From assembly GCA_030123565.1 (NCBI GenBank), contig CP126122.1:4292800-4356799 (forward strand): a stretch of DNA of 64,000 bases, given 5' to 3'. The notes below the pieces were generated by a model. It searched no databases. It was not told the DNA's origin and saw nothing but the letters and a program-made list of their open reading frames with translations. Origin of the DNA: Nitrospira sp. Its GTDB lineage: Bacteria; Nitrospirota; Nitrospiria; Nitrospirales; Nitrospiraceae. Below are positions 48,013 to 57,187 of this stretch, one piece after another. Both the position numbers and the translations under genes were made by a program. The stretch's first letter is position 1. Each line of letters starts with the position of its first letter.

Positions 48013-49800
48013 CTAGGATCCTCGCTGATCAAGATCGTGACAAACCGGGGCACTCCGCATGACCCGCCTGTCGAGGTCGCAGGTCTTCAGATATTCGATG
48101 ATGGCCCACCGGTCATCCGGCGGCAGCTCGCATCCCAGGACGCCGTTACCGGCCGGGCCGTTGCAGGTCGGACTGTCGGTGAATTCGTGTCCCCCGTTGC
48201 CGTTCCCCGGCAAATAGGTCTCGAACTTAAACCCTCCCGGCGGCCCGGGAGCGGCTGGGTCGCATTCGATGATCTTGTATCCGACATATTGCGGGTCGAA
48301 CTCCATGTTGGGGCTGAGGTAGAAGCAGCGGTGGCGGTCCTTGGCCGGAGAGAGCAGCTCATAGAGGTTGGGCACCGAGCCGTTGTGCAGGAAGGGAGCG
48401 GTGGCCCAGACTGCCAGGTGCGGACGGGCGATGTACTGTGGCCAATCCCGCCATTCGTTCGTGCGGTGACCGTACTCCGGATCGTCCGCAACATGGTTCC
48501 GGGCAAGGATCTCCGTCGTGACATATTGAGAGGCTTCTCTGGCAGAGAGGCGCCCGCGTTCCAGCGGACCGGTGTCGACCGTCCGGCGAGAGAAATTTTC
48601 GAGGTACAACGGATCGGTTCCGATCTCTTTTTGAGGAATCATCGTGACCTGGAGGCTCGGGCCGTTCAGGGTTGGGTTCTCGATCCGTTTCGCGACATGG
48701 CAGTGGGCGCACAGGTTCGGAATGCCTTTGCTCTGGTTGCCGTGGTACAGGTCCCTGCCCCTTTCGGCCAATTCCCGTTTGATCGGCGGGAAGGCCTTCG
48801 GCCACTGTGGCGGTTGCAACTGTCGCGCGAGGTGCTCCAACTGTTTCAAGGCGTCGATATCGACCGACGAGTGAAACTTGTAGTCTTCGTCGAGGGGACC
48901 CAGGGGCGGTTTTTTTGTCCAGGCAAAGAGTTCGGCATTCACGCCGATGACCTGTGCGACATTTCTGGCCAGCGGATGCTGAATCGAACCGGCCCACTGG
49001 ACCCAGTCATATTCCCACACTCCCCACAGGGCCGGAATACTCACCGGTGCGTTGGCTGGCCTCAGGTTATCCGGACTGAGCGGTACGAAGACGGTATTGC
49101 CGCCACGGCCCAGCGCATCGAACCGCCCCGGGCCCCACCGTGCCGGCGAGAGATCCGTTCCGCCTCGGCTGATGAGCGTCTGCGTGCGCGTCGCGACATC
49201 AATGGCCAGCTTTCTGAGGGTATGGACGGTCATTCCCTCCCCGCGGCGTTCCAACACTTTGGTCGCGAACGTTTTGAACGGCTCTGGAGGATTCTGTTCT
49301 TTGAGGCCTTTCAGGAGGGTCGGCAGGTCCGGCGAGATGAGCGCGCCGAGCCTCTCCATGAGTGCGTTGAGGAATTGCTGGTTGTTCTGCAGGGACGGCC
49401 CGCCCTCGATGCGCATCTGGTTGCCTTGATAGGTGAGTTGGGTCGTGTGGCAGAAGGCGCAGTTCATTCCCGTGGGTGATGAGGAGGGGTTCGGGGCTTT
49501 GGGCTCCGACAGTCCGACAGGCAGTCTGTCGCCCTCTCTGGTCCGGCCTGGCAGGATGCCGGTCTGGGCGAAGGCCTTTTCCAACTGCTCATCGACCAGG
49601 GCGACAAACCAATCATAGGGAATCAGTTGGGTGCCGGCCGAGGTGTGGTACCACTGCTGCCGGTCCTGTTCCGTCCAGCCTTGATCGGTACCAGGGTTCT
49701 GTTCCTGCGGCGGAGGCAGGTCAACGGCTTGGCAATGGACCGTCGACAAGGTAAAGAGGAGGCCGGCAAATACCAAGACTCGTTGGGCATGGAAACGCAT
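48013..49800 (-). CDS. Exported dihaem cytochrome c (peroxidase/RoxA-like)
   Basis: 595 aa with a very strong AGGAGGAG ribosome-binding site. A signal peptide (VLVFAGLLFTLSTVHC) precedes two covalent haem motifs, CAFCH (in MNCAFCHTTQLTYQGN) and CAHCH (in NLCAHCHVAKRIENP), about 220 residues apart. The size, spacing and family features (RWGPGRFDALGRGGNTVF, WDWVQWAGSIQHP-like YDWVQWAGSIQHPLARN) recall large dihaem cytochrome c peroxidase relatives such as RoxA/MauG-type oxygenases. It acts in the periplasm. The substrate is unknown. It may share the long minus-strand transcript. Confidence 0.85.
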   Translation of the reverse strand: MRFHAQRVLVFAGLLFTLSTVHCQAVDLPPPQEQNPGTDQGWTEQDRQQWYHTSAGTQLIPYDWFVALVDEQLEKAFAQTGILPGRTREGDRLPVGLSEPKAPNPSSSPTGMNCAFCHTTQLTYQGNQMRIEGGPSLQNNQQFLNALMERLGALISPDLPTLLKGLKEQNPPEPFKTFATKVLERRGEGMTVHTLRKLAIDVATRTQTLISRGGTDLSPARWGPGRFDALGRGGNTVFVPLSPDNLRPANAPVSIPALWGVWEYDWVQWAGSIQHPLARNVAQVIGVNAELFAWTKKPPLGPLDEDYKFHSSVDIDALKQLEHLARQLQPPQWPKAFPPIKRELAERGRDLYHGNQSKGIPNLCAHCHVAKRIENPTLNGPSLQVTMIPQKEIGTDPLYLENFSRRTVDTGPLERGRLSAREASQYVTTEILARNHVADDPEYGHRTNEWRDWPQYIARPHLAVWATAPFLHNGSVPNLYELLSPAKDRHRCFYLSPNMEFDPQYVGYKIIECDPAAPGPPGGFKFETYLPGNGNGGHEFTDSPTCNGPAGNGVLGCELPPDDRWAIIEYLKTCDLDRRVMRSAPVCHDLDQRGS

Positions 49801-50169
49801 GGCTCATCTCCTCCTCATGGTCTGGCTGGACGACTGCACAGGCGGCACATCGATCAGACCGCCGATGAATCTGAAGTGGATGGTCATCTACGTCTTGAAT
49901 GGGCTGGTTCCTCTTGTGACGAAGGAAGAGGTGACACTCCACCGTCTATTGGGAGAAGCAACTCATATGCCATGCGTGTGCGGCGAAGGGTAGCTGGATC
50001 AGAATTCGAATACCATTGTTTTTTGAGCGTTTCGAGGTGGGGTCGAGGACGCTGCTGAAAAATGGACGCATTGCAAGGCCGTCCAAATGGATCGATCCGA
50101 AACAGTTCAGTATCCGAAGAGATACAGGGTCGTTCTGAGAGGAAGGCGAACGCACAAGAGAGAGGGTCG
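49801..50169. other. Intergenic stretch
   Basis: About 370 bp between two minus-strand genes. Only the ribosome-binding site of the cytochrome gene (AGGAGGAG) is recognised; no ORF, tRNA or obvious terminator is seen. Confidence 0.4.
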
Positions 50170-50685
50170 CTATTGGTGCAGATGTTTCATTGCGGCGGCA
50201 CAGAGGATGATGAAAAAGCCCATCCAGAGCGCGGCCCGTTGGAACGGAATTGCTTCGTAGGTCTCTCCCTCCTCTTCTTCCTCCTGGTCGGATTTGAAAA
50301 TCACCGTATAGAGGAACAGGGTGAGCAGGCACAAAACCAACACGAGCTTGATGCAGAAGATCCAGAGATATTTGGGGTGGTGCTGTAATCCCTGGCCGGT
50401 TTGCGAGGTCAAAACCTGGTTGACGTAGTGGACGTTGATACCGCCCGTGAACAACAGAATGACCAGCAGGATTCCAGCGACCCGCTTGTAGTGTTTGTAG
50501 AAGATGTCGGTGATCGGGCGGATGTATTCTTTGGGGATGCGGCTGTCTCGCAGCCCCGGTGTGACCGCCATGACGAGGAAGGCGAGCCCACCGATCCAGA
50601 TGACGGCCGACAGGAGGTGGAACCAATGGTTGACGATCGGAATCAGTTGGTTCAGATCGAGGAAGATGCTTTGAAGGGAATCCAT
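50170..50685 (-). CDS. CopD-like integral membrane protein
   Basis: 171 aa with four hydrophobic segments (about 18-40, 67-85, 103-127 and 150-166). The pattern IVNHWFHLLSAVIWIGGLAFLVMAVTPGL resembles the first segments of CopD/YebZ-type or cytochrome-like membrane proteins with a conserved His at the membrane face. HYVNQVL, YKHYKRVAGILLVILLFTGG and KHLHQ hold further His residues. A poly-Glu loop (QEEEEEGETYE) is cytoplasmic. Copper or haem binding is possible. It is downstream of the radical SAM gene on the same strand. Confidence 0.65.
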   Translation of the reverse strand: MDSLQSIFLDLNQLIPIVNHWFHLLSAVIWIGGLAFLVMAVTPGLRDSRIPKEYIRPITDIFYKHYKRVAGILLVILLFTGGINVHYVNQVLTSQTGQGLQHHPKYLWIFCIKLVLVLCLLTLFLYTVIFKSDQEEEEEGETYEAIPFQRAALWMGFFIILCAAAMKHLHQ

Positions 50686-50695
50686 TTTGATGATC

Positions 50696-50783
50696 GTTAG
50701 GCGTGAGGCAGGCGTAAAGCGAGAAGGCGCAGAGCGGAACCACTGGCTGATGTCGCCTTACGCTTCACCCTTCACACCTTACG
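50696..50783. repeat. Degenerate GTAAGGC/GTGAAGG word repeats
   Basis: On the minus strand the gap reads ACGTAAGGTGTGAAGGGTGA followed by further AGCGTAAGGCG-like words, and a related motif at its other end (GCGTAAAGCGAGAAGGCG). These short near-repeats with opposing copies could fold. They contain no ORF. Confidence 0.45.
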
Positions 50784-52169
50784 TTAGAATTTAAAGACCG
50801 GGGCGTCGTTTCCGAAGCGTTTTTTCCGAAGTTCTTCCATCAACTCGACGGTGATGAGCGCGACCCCGTTCTCGCGAGCATGGCGTTCCACGCCTTTCTT
50901 GACCATGGCGCGAAGGAAGTAGGGGATGCGGCTGAGCCGGAGTTGGGAGGCGTCGTCCCAGGCCACTGCGGTTTCTTCCGGCGTGTTGAAGGCGACTTTG
51001 ATGCGCTCGCCGCCTTTGGGTGTGTAGAGGCACCACTGGTCTTCGTCGAGCCAGTCGCCGTGATCCACGTAGGGGCGCGCCCGGCAACCGCCGCAAATGT
51101 CGGTATACTCGCAATCGCCGCATTTGCCCTTAAGTTGTGGGTAGCGAAAAGAATTGAAGACATCCGACCGTTCCCAGAGATCGACAAAGCTTGTCTCGCG
51201 GACATTTCCGGCCGAGAGCGGCATGTAGGGACAGGGCGTCAGCTCCCCGTTCGGCGTGACTCGTGCGTAATTCGTCCCGGCCAGACAACCACCGCCCATG
51301 TAACCGGTGGCTTTGGTCAGGGGGGAATTGGGATCTTTTTCGTAGGCGAGCCGCTTAAAGTGCGGAGCGCAGCGGGCCCGCACCAACATGTCCTTGTATT
51401 GGTCCTGACAATCCACGAGATACCCGAGCACCTCTTCGTACTGCTGCGGCGTGATGTCGGTCAGTTCTTCTCCACGCCCGGTGCAGACCATGAAAAACAC
51501 GTTCAGCACGCGTGCGCCGAGATTATGGGCCCAGTCCACCACCGCTGGCAGCTCCTGATAGTTCATGGGCTGCGCGCTGAAGTGGACTTGGAATTGAAGA
51601 CCGTTTCGTTTGCAGGCTTCGATGCCGGCCAAGGCGCTGGCGAAGGCGCCTGGTACGCCGCGGAACTTGTCGTGCTTCGCTGGGTCGAGCGAATCGATGC
51701 TGATGCCGACACCCATGACGCCGATCTCGACCAGGGTCTTGGCCATACGGTCGTTGATCAACATGCCGTTGGTGCCGAACACCACGATAAAGCCCTGGGT
51801 CACCGCGTGGCGGGCAATGTCGAGAATGTCCGGGCGCACGAGCGGTTCGCCGCCTGTGATCACCAGCAGACAACCTTTATTTACCTCGGCGATTTGATCG
51901 ATCAGACGGAAACATTCTTCCGTGCCGAGTTCGTCGGAACCGCCGCCGGCTTTCGTCGTGGCATCGAGGTAGCAGTGATCGCACTTGAGGTTGCACCGCT
52001 TGGTGAGATTCAGTGCGACGAGATAGGGCTTGAAGTCATCGACGGTCCGCCCATCGTGGGGCGCCGCCGGAGCCGAACCAGGCGAGAAGAATTGCGAAAT
52101 CTGTTGCTGGAGGGACTCCAGCTTTCCTCCCAAGGGAGGGAAATTCAACACCGGTAATGATTTACCCAT
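50784..52169 (-). CDS. Radical SAM/SPASM protein with C-terminal PCP_red domain
   Basis: 461 aa. The radical SAM cluster motif is CNLKCDHC in LNLTKRCNLKCDHCYLD, followed by ITGGEPLVRPDI and ISIDSLDPAKHD. The SPASM region has GGGCLAGTNYARVTPNGELTP and CPYMP...CGDCEYTDICGGCRARPY with several auxiliary-cluster Cys. This resembles haem-pathway enzymes (AhbC/AhbD/NirJ-type). The C-terminus adds about 50 residues of PCP_red type (WDDASQLRLSRIPYFLRAMV...HARENGVALITVELMEELRKKRFG), as in the small domain of protochlorophyllide reductase BchB. It is 103 bp downstream of the USP-PCP_red gene, with which it shares this domain. Confidence 0.85.
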   Translation of the reverse strand: MGKSLPVLNFPPLGGKLESLQQQISQFFSPGSAPAAPHDGRTVDDFKPYLVALNLTKRCNLKCDHCYLDATTKAGGGSDELGTEECFRLIDQIAEVNKGCLLVITGGEPLVRPDILDIARHAVTQGFIVVFGTNGMLINDRMAKTLVEIGVMGVGISIDSLDPAKHDKFRGVPGAFASALAGIEACKRNGLQFQVHFSAQPMNYQELPAVVDWAHNLGARVLNVFFMVCTGRGEELTDITPQQYEEVLGYLVDCQDQYKDMLVRARCAPHFKRLAYEKDPNSPLTKATGYMGGGCLAGTNYARVTPNGELTPCPYMPLSAGNVRETSFVDLWERSDVFNSFRYPQLKGKCGDCEYTDICGGCRARPYVDHGDWLDEDQWCLYTPKGGERIKVAFNTPEETAVAWDDASQLRLSRIPYFLRAMVKKGVERHARENGVALITVELMEELRKKRFGNDAPVFKF

Positions 52170-52272
52170 AGCATTCAGTTCTGAGTTCTAAGTTCTGAGT
52201 GTCGAGTTAATTGTGGAAGTGTTGATCTGGGGTGGAGAACCTATCACTCACAACCCAGAACTCATAACTGTC
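52170..52272. repeat. TTCTGAGT/CAGAACTC word repeats
   Basis: Tandem TTCTGAGTTCTAAGTTCTGAGT at 52179-52200 is faced by CACAACCCAGAACTCATAAC at 52249-52268. The same words recur near 30700-30722 and 28440-28520. They are short intergenic repeats without coding content. Confidence 0.4.
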
Positions 52273-54369
52273 TTACGCCGTTCCCTTTCCCGTCAGGTTG
52301 GCGATCATGTCCTTCAGGTTGCCGGTCTTCATGGCATCGGCCATGTAGCCCTTGGCCTGCTCGATGCCTTCGGTCGCCACTTCCAAGGTGATGACGGTCG
52401 TGCCGATCTTGTCGGCATGTTTTTCTATCAAGGCCTTGGTGCATTCCCGCATGAACCCTTCTGGTGCGCGCTCCAGGCGAGCCTGTGCGTCCGGCGTCCA
52501 GGTATAGGGCGAGAGAACGGCTTCCTGGGCCTGCTGCGGCTCCGCTGCGCTGCCGTTGGCCGCATGGGTCTCGGTGCCGTTCGAGCCGGTTGCGGCGACG
52601 GTCGACTGTGGTGCGGTGCCCGTTCCCTTGTTGGCGAAGATCGGGGTGTAGTCCTCGGCCGCCGCCTCTTGAATCATCGGGGCCGCATACTCGAGGGTAA
52701 TCGTGGTCATGCCGAGCTTACGAGCACTCTTCTCGATTTTGGCCTTGGCGCGCCGGCGCTGGAATCCGGCCGGCACGGCACGGATCGCTTCCTTGGCGTC
52801 CTTGGTCCATTGCATCGGGATGTCGTCATAGGACACATCGGTCTCAAGGCCGCCCTCGGCCTTGGCTGCAGCTTCGAAAATCGTCTTGTCGACCTGTTTG
52901 AATCGATCGCCCTCGGCGCTGCAGACCGGACACTTGACCGGCGTGTCGCCCTTGCCGATATAGCCGCAGCCGTCGCAGACGAAGTAGTTCTGGCTCATAC
53001 GGTCCAGATAGGCCTGGGTGGTGGGGCTATGCGCCGGTTTTTCCTCCACGACCTGGGTCATCATGCCGCTTAAGGTGGACCCCATGAGGTCCTGTGCGAC
53101 CGAATCGTCGGCCTGCATCTTGTCGCGATCGATCCCGGCTGCATCCAGGTTGCCGCCCAACGCCCGCATCGCGTCCATCGCCCCCTTGGGGAGAATATGG
53201 CCGACTGCGGCATCGACAACCGTGTTGCTGATGATCGTGTGGCCCTTCTCGATGGCGTACCGGTGGATGGCGGTCTTCGCCACTCCGCGGGCAAACACGG
53301 GGATCTTTTCCATGCGGCGCAGGGCCTCTTCGGTCCAGGCGATCGTGTATTCGGCCTGGGTATCGATCGGCGGCACATACTTGCGATTCGACACCAAAAT
53401 ATTGCAGGAGGCCGCACGCAGCAGGTTTTCCGTGTTGCTGCCGATATCCATGTCCTCGTCGCTATGGACACCGATCCGTCCGACGATCAGGAGCCAGGGA
53501 TTTTCCTTCCGCACGTATTGAATGATCTTTTCGAAGGCCTTCCCGTCCAGCAGGGTCGTCTTCACGTCGGTCTGTTCGGCCTGCGCGATTTCCCGGGAAA
53601 TATCCAGGTGTGACTGATAGATCTTCGCCAAGCCACTGTCGATGACTTCCTCATGCAGCTTTTCCTGTTCCTTGAAACGGAAGACCTTGCCTGCCTCTTC
53701 GTTGAGGACGCCGGAGATGCTGTGAAACGCCGCGTAATGAAAATAGGGATCGAAGGCAGAAATCGCCTCCACCGGCACGTTGAACGCCTTGCCCAACGCC
53801 AAACCGGTCATGAGGCCGCCGAAGGAGTAGGGGCTGCCGTCCACGGCGACGACGATTTTGCCGGCCCCGACCGGATGCGGCTGTTTGATGATCAACATGT
53901 CGGAGTTGCGCACGCGCCGGAGCACCCGCTCGGTGTTGCTGCCGATCACGCTGTCCTTGACGGCGCCGACTCCCAAAGCCCCCATGATCACGAGGTCGTA
54001 GGCGTTGGTGTTGATGTCCTCGGCCAGCACTTTCCAGTTCCGCCCTTCCAGGGAACGCCGTTCCACCGGCAGGTTGGCCTCGGTGCATTTCTTGTCCACA
54101 TAGTCGAGGTAGGAATCCGTAATGATCTGGAGCCCGCGGGTAATCAGCGAATCGTGGATCTGGCGCTGCCGGTCGAGCTCCTTTTCGTCGTGGTATTCCT
54201 CAGGAAGTCCGGCCTCCATCTGCTTGAATCGTTTGTCGTGCATCTTGGCTGCATAGACATGGCTGCCCACGATCTTGGAACCATAGGTTTTTGCCAGCGT
54301 CACTCCGACATCGACTGCTGTATTGGAATGGTCGGAATTATCGACCGGGATGTAGATAGTCTTGTACAT
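52273..54369 (-). CDS. Tandem universal-stress protein fused to PCP_red and rubredoxin-like domains
   Basis: 698 aa. Two USP domains come first, each with the ATP-binding G-x2-G-x9-G-S signature (MGALGVGAVKDSVIGSNTERV and VGRIGVHSDEDMDIGSNTENL). Then a PCP_red unit (IAWTEEALRRMEKIPVFARG...), a rubredoxin-like iron or zinc site (FVCDGCGYIGKGDTPVKCPVCS), and two further PCP_red units (MQWTKDAKEAIRAVPAGFQR..., YTWTPDAQARLERAPEGFMR...). An Ala/Thr/Gly-rich linker separates the last two. The combination suggests a cytoplasmic redox or tetrapyrrole-linked stress protein. It lies between the B12-type radical SAM and the PCP_red radical SAM genes. Function is not established. Confidence 0.85.
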   Translation of the reverse strand: MYKTIYIPVDNSDHSNTAVDVGVTLAKTYGSKIVGSHVYAAKMHDKRFKQMEAGLPEEYHDEKELDRQRQIHDSLITRGLQIITDSYLDYVDKKCTEANLPVERRSLEGRNWKVLAEDINTNAYDLVIMGALGVGAVKDSVIGSNTERVLRRVRNSDMLIIKQPHPVGAGKIVVAVDGSPYSFGGLMTGLALGKAFNVPVEAISAFDPYFHYAAFHSISGVLNEEAGKVFRFKEQEKLHEEVIDSGLAKIYQSHLDISREIAQAEQTDVKTTLLDGKAFEKIIQYVRKENPWLLIVGRIGVHSDEDMDIGSNTENLLRAASCNILVSNRKYVPPIDTQAEYTIAWTEEALRRMEKIPVFARGVAKTAIHRYAIEKGHTIISNTVVDAAVGHILPKGAMDAMRALGGNLDAAGIDRDKMQADDSVAQDLMGSTLSGMMTQVVEEKPAHSPTTQAYLDRMSQNYFVCDGCGYIGKGDTPVKCPVCSAEGDRFKQVDKTIFEAAAKAEGGLETDVSYDDIPMQWTKDAKEAIRAVPAGFQRRRAKAKIEKSARKLGMTTITLEYAAPMIQEAAAEDYTPIFANKGTGTAPQSTVAATGSNGTETHAANGSAAEPQQAQEAVLSPYTWTPDAQARLERAPEGFMRECTKALIEKHADKIGTTVITLEVATEGIEQAKGYMADAMKTGNLKDMIANLTGKGTA

Positions 54370-54535
54370 CGAGATGCCTCCTAGGCAAACACGCTACAGG
54401 GGGGATGAGATCAGAGAACCGTCGGGAATTCAAACGGTTGAAGGGACTCCACCCCAAAATGAAGCGGCATGATAGCACCGTGCTCTCGGGGAATGCAAGC
54501 AAACGAGGCATGGAGCATGCGCCGGTGGTCGTGAT

Positions 54536-56179
54536 CTAACCCATTGGACTCACAGCCGTCTTTTCTGTGGTGGAAGCTGTCGGGTGAGGGGGGCGGCGCG
54601 ACCGGAGAATCTCTTCCAACGTGAGCAGGGCATCCCGTCCGGAATTGTTTTGAATGCCGCGAATGAGATTGGCGTCTGCATAGTGCGCCGTATCCGGTTG
54701 TTGAGTCGGTGTCGTCGTTTGAGACAGTGACCCGGTCCAGGATCGGGGGTCACGGCTGCCCTGTTTCTGCTGCCAGGCGGCGAGGCAGGCCTTGGCAATG
54801 ATCTTATTGAGCGGCGCCGGGTTGTACAGTAGCTTGCGGATGCTGGTCGGGGTCAGCATGAGCGGGTTGTACCCAGCCGAGAGATACCCTTCCTCCAGCA
54901 GCCGGTGCTCCAGGTCCGTATTGGGTTGGATGCCGAGGAAGAACATCAAGGGGAAGACCCGTTCCTCGCCCAAAATCGCGGCGACCTTCTTATAGGACTC
55001 GACACTTTGGAGCAGGCTCTCTTCCGTTTCCTTCGGGGAATTCAGCGAATAATTGAGGATCACCTTGCCCTTGAAGCCGGCTTCCGCCAGGTACCGACAG
55101 CCGTCGTAGAGCCGTTCGAGCTTGAAGCCCATGTGCAGGTTGTTCAGCACTTCTTGCGAGCCGGAGGTGATGGCGACTTCCAGGTCACCGACTCCCGATC
55201 GCACCATCAGCTTGGCCAACTCCGGCGTGATCAGCGAGGTGCGGATGTAGCCGGACCATTCGATCTCCAGCTTTTCGCTCAGGATGCGTTCGAGAATCTC
55301 CGTGCATTGCGGATAGGCTTCCTTCCCCGTGATGAACTGGGCATCCGTGAACCAGAACCGTCGGGCGCCCCATTGGTGATAGTGCTGGGAGATGTCCTTC
55401 ACGACCATGGCGGGCGGCCGATACCGCACGCGCTTCCCTTCAATGTAGGGATAGAGGCAGAAGGCGCAGTCGTAGGGGCAGCCCCGTTTGGTCTGGACGC
55501 CGATGGATTCCTCCATGTAGGCGCCATACTGAGGGAAAATGGAGGTGAGATAGGGCAGATCGACGGTCAAGGCGTCGAGGAGGGCCGGGGCACCCTGCTC
55601 GCCCTTGAGCGTCTTCTTGCCTTCGCGGATGATGTAACGCTCGCCCGCCAGGGACTCGCCGTTGACGACCTTGAGGATGGCGTCTTCCCCCTCGCCGAGA
55701 ATGCCGATCGTCCCTTCCGGTAGCTTTTCGATCAACTGGTCGGCAAAGGCCGTGAAGGCGCCGCCGCCGATCATGATCTGGCTCTTGGGGAACTCCTTGC
55801 GGATCAACCAGGGATACGACAGGTTCGCGCGGATGTGGCTGTAGTAGCGATAGAGCTGCTGCAGGCCAGCGAACGACGCCACCACACGTTTGATCGGGTT
55901 GCTGGCGAAGTAAAAATTGAACGCATGTTCCAGCGACGTATCGCCCTCGTGGGGGGAGAAAATCTGAATGTCCCGCCACGAAAAACAGACGAGATCCGGC
56001 TTGAAGTCGAGCGCCGCATCACGGATCGCTTGGCTGCGTTGCGATTCGGGGAACAGCGAGAGGTCGAGAATCCGTTGCCGTATCTCCGGCTTCCGGCGAT
56101 GGATGAAATCCGCCAGGTAGGTCACCCCGATCGGATAGACCTTCTTGCAGGGGAGGAAGATATAGAGGATGGAGTTCAT
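54536..56179 (-). CDS. B12-binding-type radical SAM protein
   Basis: 547 aa. The N-terminal about 190 residues have the cobalamin-binding-like Rossmann layout (ILYIFLPCKKVYPIGVTYLADFI...MIGGGAFTAFADQLIEKLPEGTIGILGEGEDAI). The radical SAM motif is CPYDCAFC in VQTKRGCPYDCAFCLYPY, followed by WFTDAQFITGKE and VAITSGSQEVLNNLHMGF. It belongs to the BchE/B12-binding radical SAM superfamily that acts in methylation or ring formation. A C-terminal Thr/Gln-rich tail follows. It lies 72 bp from ubiE on the same strand. The product is unknown. Confidence 0.85.
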   Translation of the reverse strand: MNSILYIFLPCKKVYPIGVTYLADFIHRRKPEIRQRILDLSLFPESQRSQAIRDAALDFKPDLVCFSWRDIQIFSPHEGDTSLEHAFNFYFASNPIKRVVASFAGLQQLYRYYSHIRANLSYPWLIRKEFPKSQIMIGGGAFTAFADQLIEKLPEGTIGILGEGEDAILKVVNGESLAGERYIIREGKKTLKGEQGAPALLDALTVDLPYLTSIFPQYGAYMEESIGVQTKRGCPYDCAFCLYPYIEGKRVRYRPPAMVVKDISQHYHQWGARRFWFTDAQFITGKEAYPQCTEILERILSEKLEIEWSGYIRTSLITPELAKLMVRSGVGDLEVAITSGSQEVLNNLHMGFKLERLYDGCRYLAEAGFKGKVILNYSLNSPKETEESLLQSVESYKKVAAILGEERVFPLMFFLGIQPNTDLEHRLLEEGYLSAGYNPLMLTPTSIRKLLYNPAPLNKIIAKACLAAWQQKQGSRDPRSWTGSLSQTTTPTQQPDTAHYADANLIRGIQNNSGRDALLTLEEILRSRRPPHPTASTTEKTAVSPMG

Positions 56180-56251
56180 GGAATGCGAAATGTGGAATTA
56201 GGAATGTGAAATTTTCGGATAGGGCGAGAGCAATTCCTCATTCCAAATTCC
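56180..56251. repeat. GGAATGTGAAA/AATTCCTCATT word repeats
   Basis: The gap contains GGAATGCGAAATGTGGAATT-like words, followed by CAATTCCTCATTCCAAATTC in opposite sense. It is a simple intergenic repeat with potential to fold; no gene. Confidence 0.4.
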
Positions 56252-57034
56252 TCATTTTGTTGCAATGTGGATCGCCACGATGCCGCCGGTGAGGTTCCGG
56301 TATTCCACCCGGCGAAAGCCGGCCTCGTGCAGCAGCGCCGCCAGCCGTTCCTGATTGGGAAATGTGCGGATCGAGGCCGGCAGGTATTCGTAGACCCCCG
56401 TCCGATCGCGCGCCACCTTCGTGCCGATCCAAGGCAGCAGTTGAAACGAATACCAATCATAAAGGGCCCGAAGCCAGGCATAGGGCGGATGCGAGAATTC
56501 CAAACAGACAAATCGCCCGCCAGGCCGCAAGACCCGCCTGATTTCCATGAACGCTTGCATCAGATTGCCCACGTTGCGCATGCAGAAACCGGTGGTCACG
56601 GCATGGAAGGTGTCGTCGGGAAAACCCAACTGCTCGGCATTGGCTTGGAGGCAGGTAATGCGGTCGCGAAGCCCATGCTTGGCGACTTTCCTCAAGCCCT
56701 CCGCCAGCATGGCATGGTTCAAGTCTGAGGCCACCACATGACCCTGGTTGCCCATCTTCGGTTCGATCAGGAGCGCCAGGTCCGCGGTGCCGGCCCCGAT
56801 GTCGAGTGCCCGGCCGTTCGTCACGATGGGAACATAGGAAGCCGTGATCCGTTTCCAGCGGTGATGCAGGCCGAAACTCAACAATGTATTGTTGAGGTCG
56901 TAGACTCCCGCGATCGCGGTGAACATCCGCTGCACCGCCTGTTCCCGTGCCTGTCCGGACCAGGTCGAGACGGCCTGCGCTTCCGGCGAAGGGCGATCTT
57001 CAGCACGCGCGGGTGGTTCTTGGACCTTCAGCAT
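56252..57034 (-). CDS. ubiE: UbiE/MenG-family C-methyltransferase
   Basis: 260 aa. SAM motif I is LDIGAGTADLALLI, then VVASDLNHAMLAEGL, and the UbiE signatures FTAIAGVYDLNNTLLSFGLHHRWKR and GFCMRNVGNLMQAFMEIRRVLRPGGRFVCLEFS. It methylates the quinone ring in menaquinone or ubiquinone synthesis. The N-terminal about 25 residues form a hydrophilic extension. It starts the minus-strand series of radical SAM genes and is divergent from the GHKL ATPase gene. Confidence 0.92.
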   Translation of the reverse strand: MLKVQEPPARAEDRPSPEAQAVSTWSGQAREQAVQRMFTAIAGVYDLNNTLLSFGLHHRWKRITASYVPIVTNGRALDIGAGTADLALLIEPKMGNQGHVVASDLNHAMLAEGLRKVAKHGLRDRITCLQANAEQLGFPDDTFHAVTTGFCMRNVGNLMQAFMEIRRVLRPGGRFVCLEFSHPPYAWLRALYDWYSFQLLPWIGTKVARDRTGVYEYLPASIRTFPNQERLAALLHEAGFRRVEYRNLTGGIVAIHIATK

Positions 57035-57118
57035 AGCAGGGTGGTAGCACCAGCTTTAAGGTGCTGTCAAGCCGGATAGTCTCTCGGCATCGAGGAAAGG
57101 GGATGTCAGCCTGAACCC

Positions 57119-57147
57119 TTGACCTGATCGGACCATCCGCCGATACT
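57119..57147 (+). promoter_or_regulatory. Putative promoter of the GHKL ATPase gene
   Basis: TTGACC (57119-57124), a 17-bp spacer and GATACT (57142-57147). The start codon is at 57188 with GGAG upstream, giving a normal leader of about 34 nt, unlike the leaderless-type promoters of gpsA, ftsK and uvrA. Confidence 0.5.
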
Positions 57148-57187
57148 GACCTCTCGGCGCCTGCCTCGTCGTCAACCGGAGCAGCTC

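Noticed and set aside
47674..49479. Plus-strand ORF of 601 codons opposite the dihaem cytochrome
   Set aside because: It is antisense to a gene with a signal peptide and two CxxCH motifs; the protein is Arg-rich shadow.
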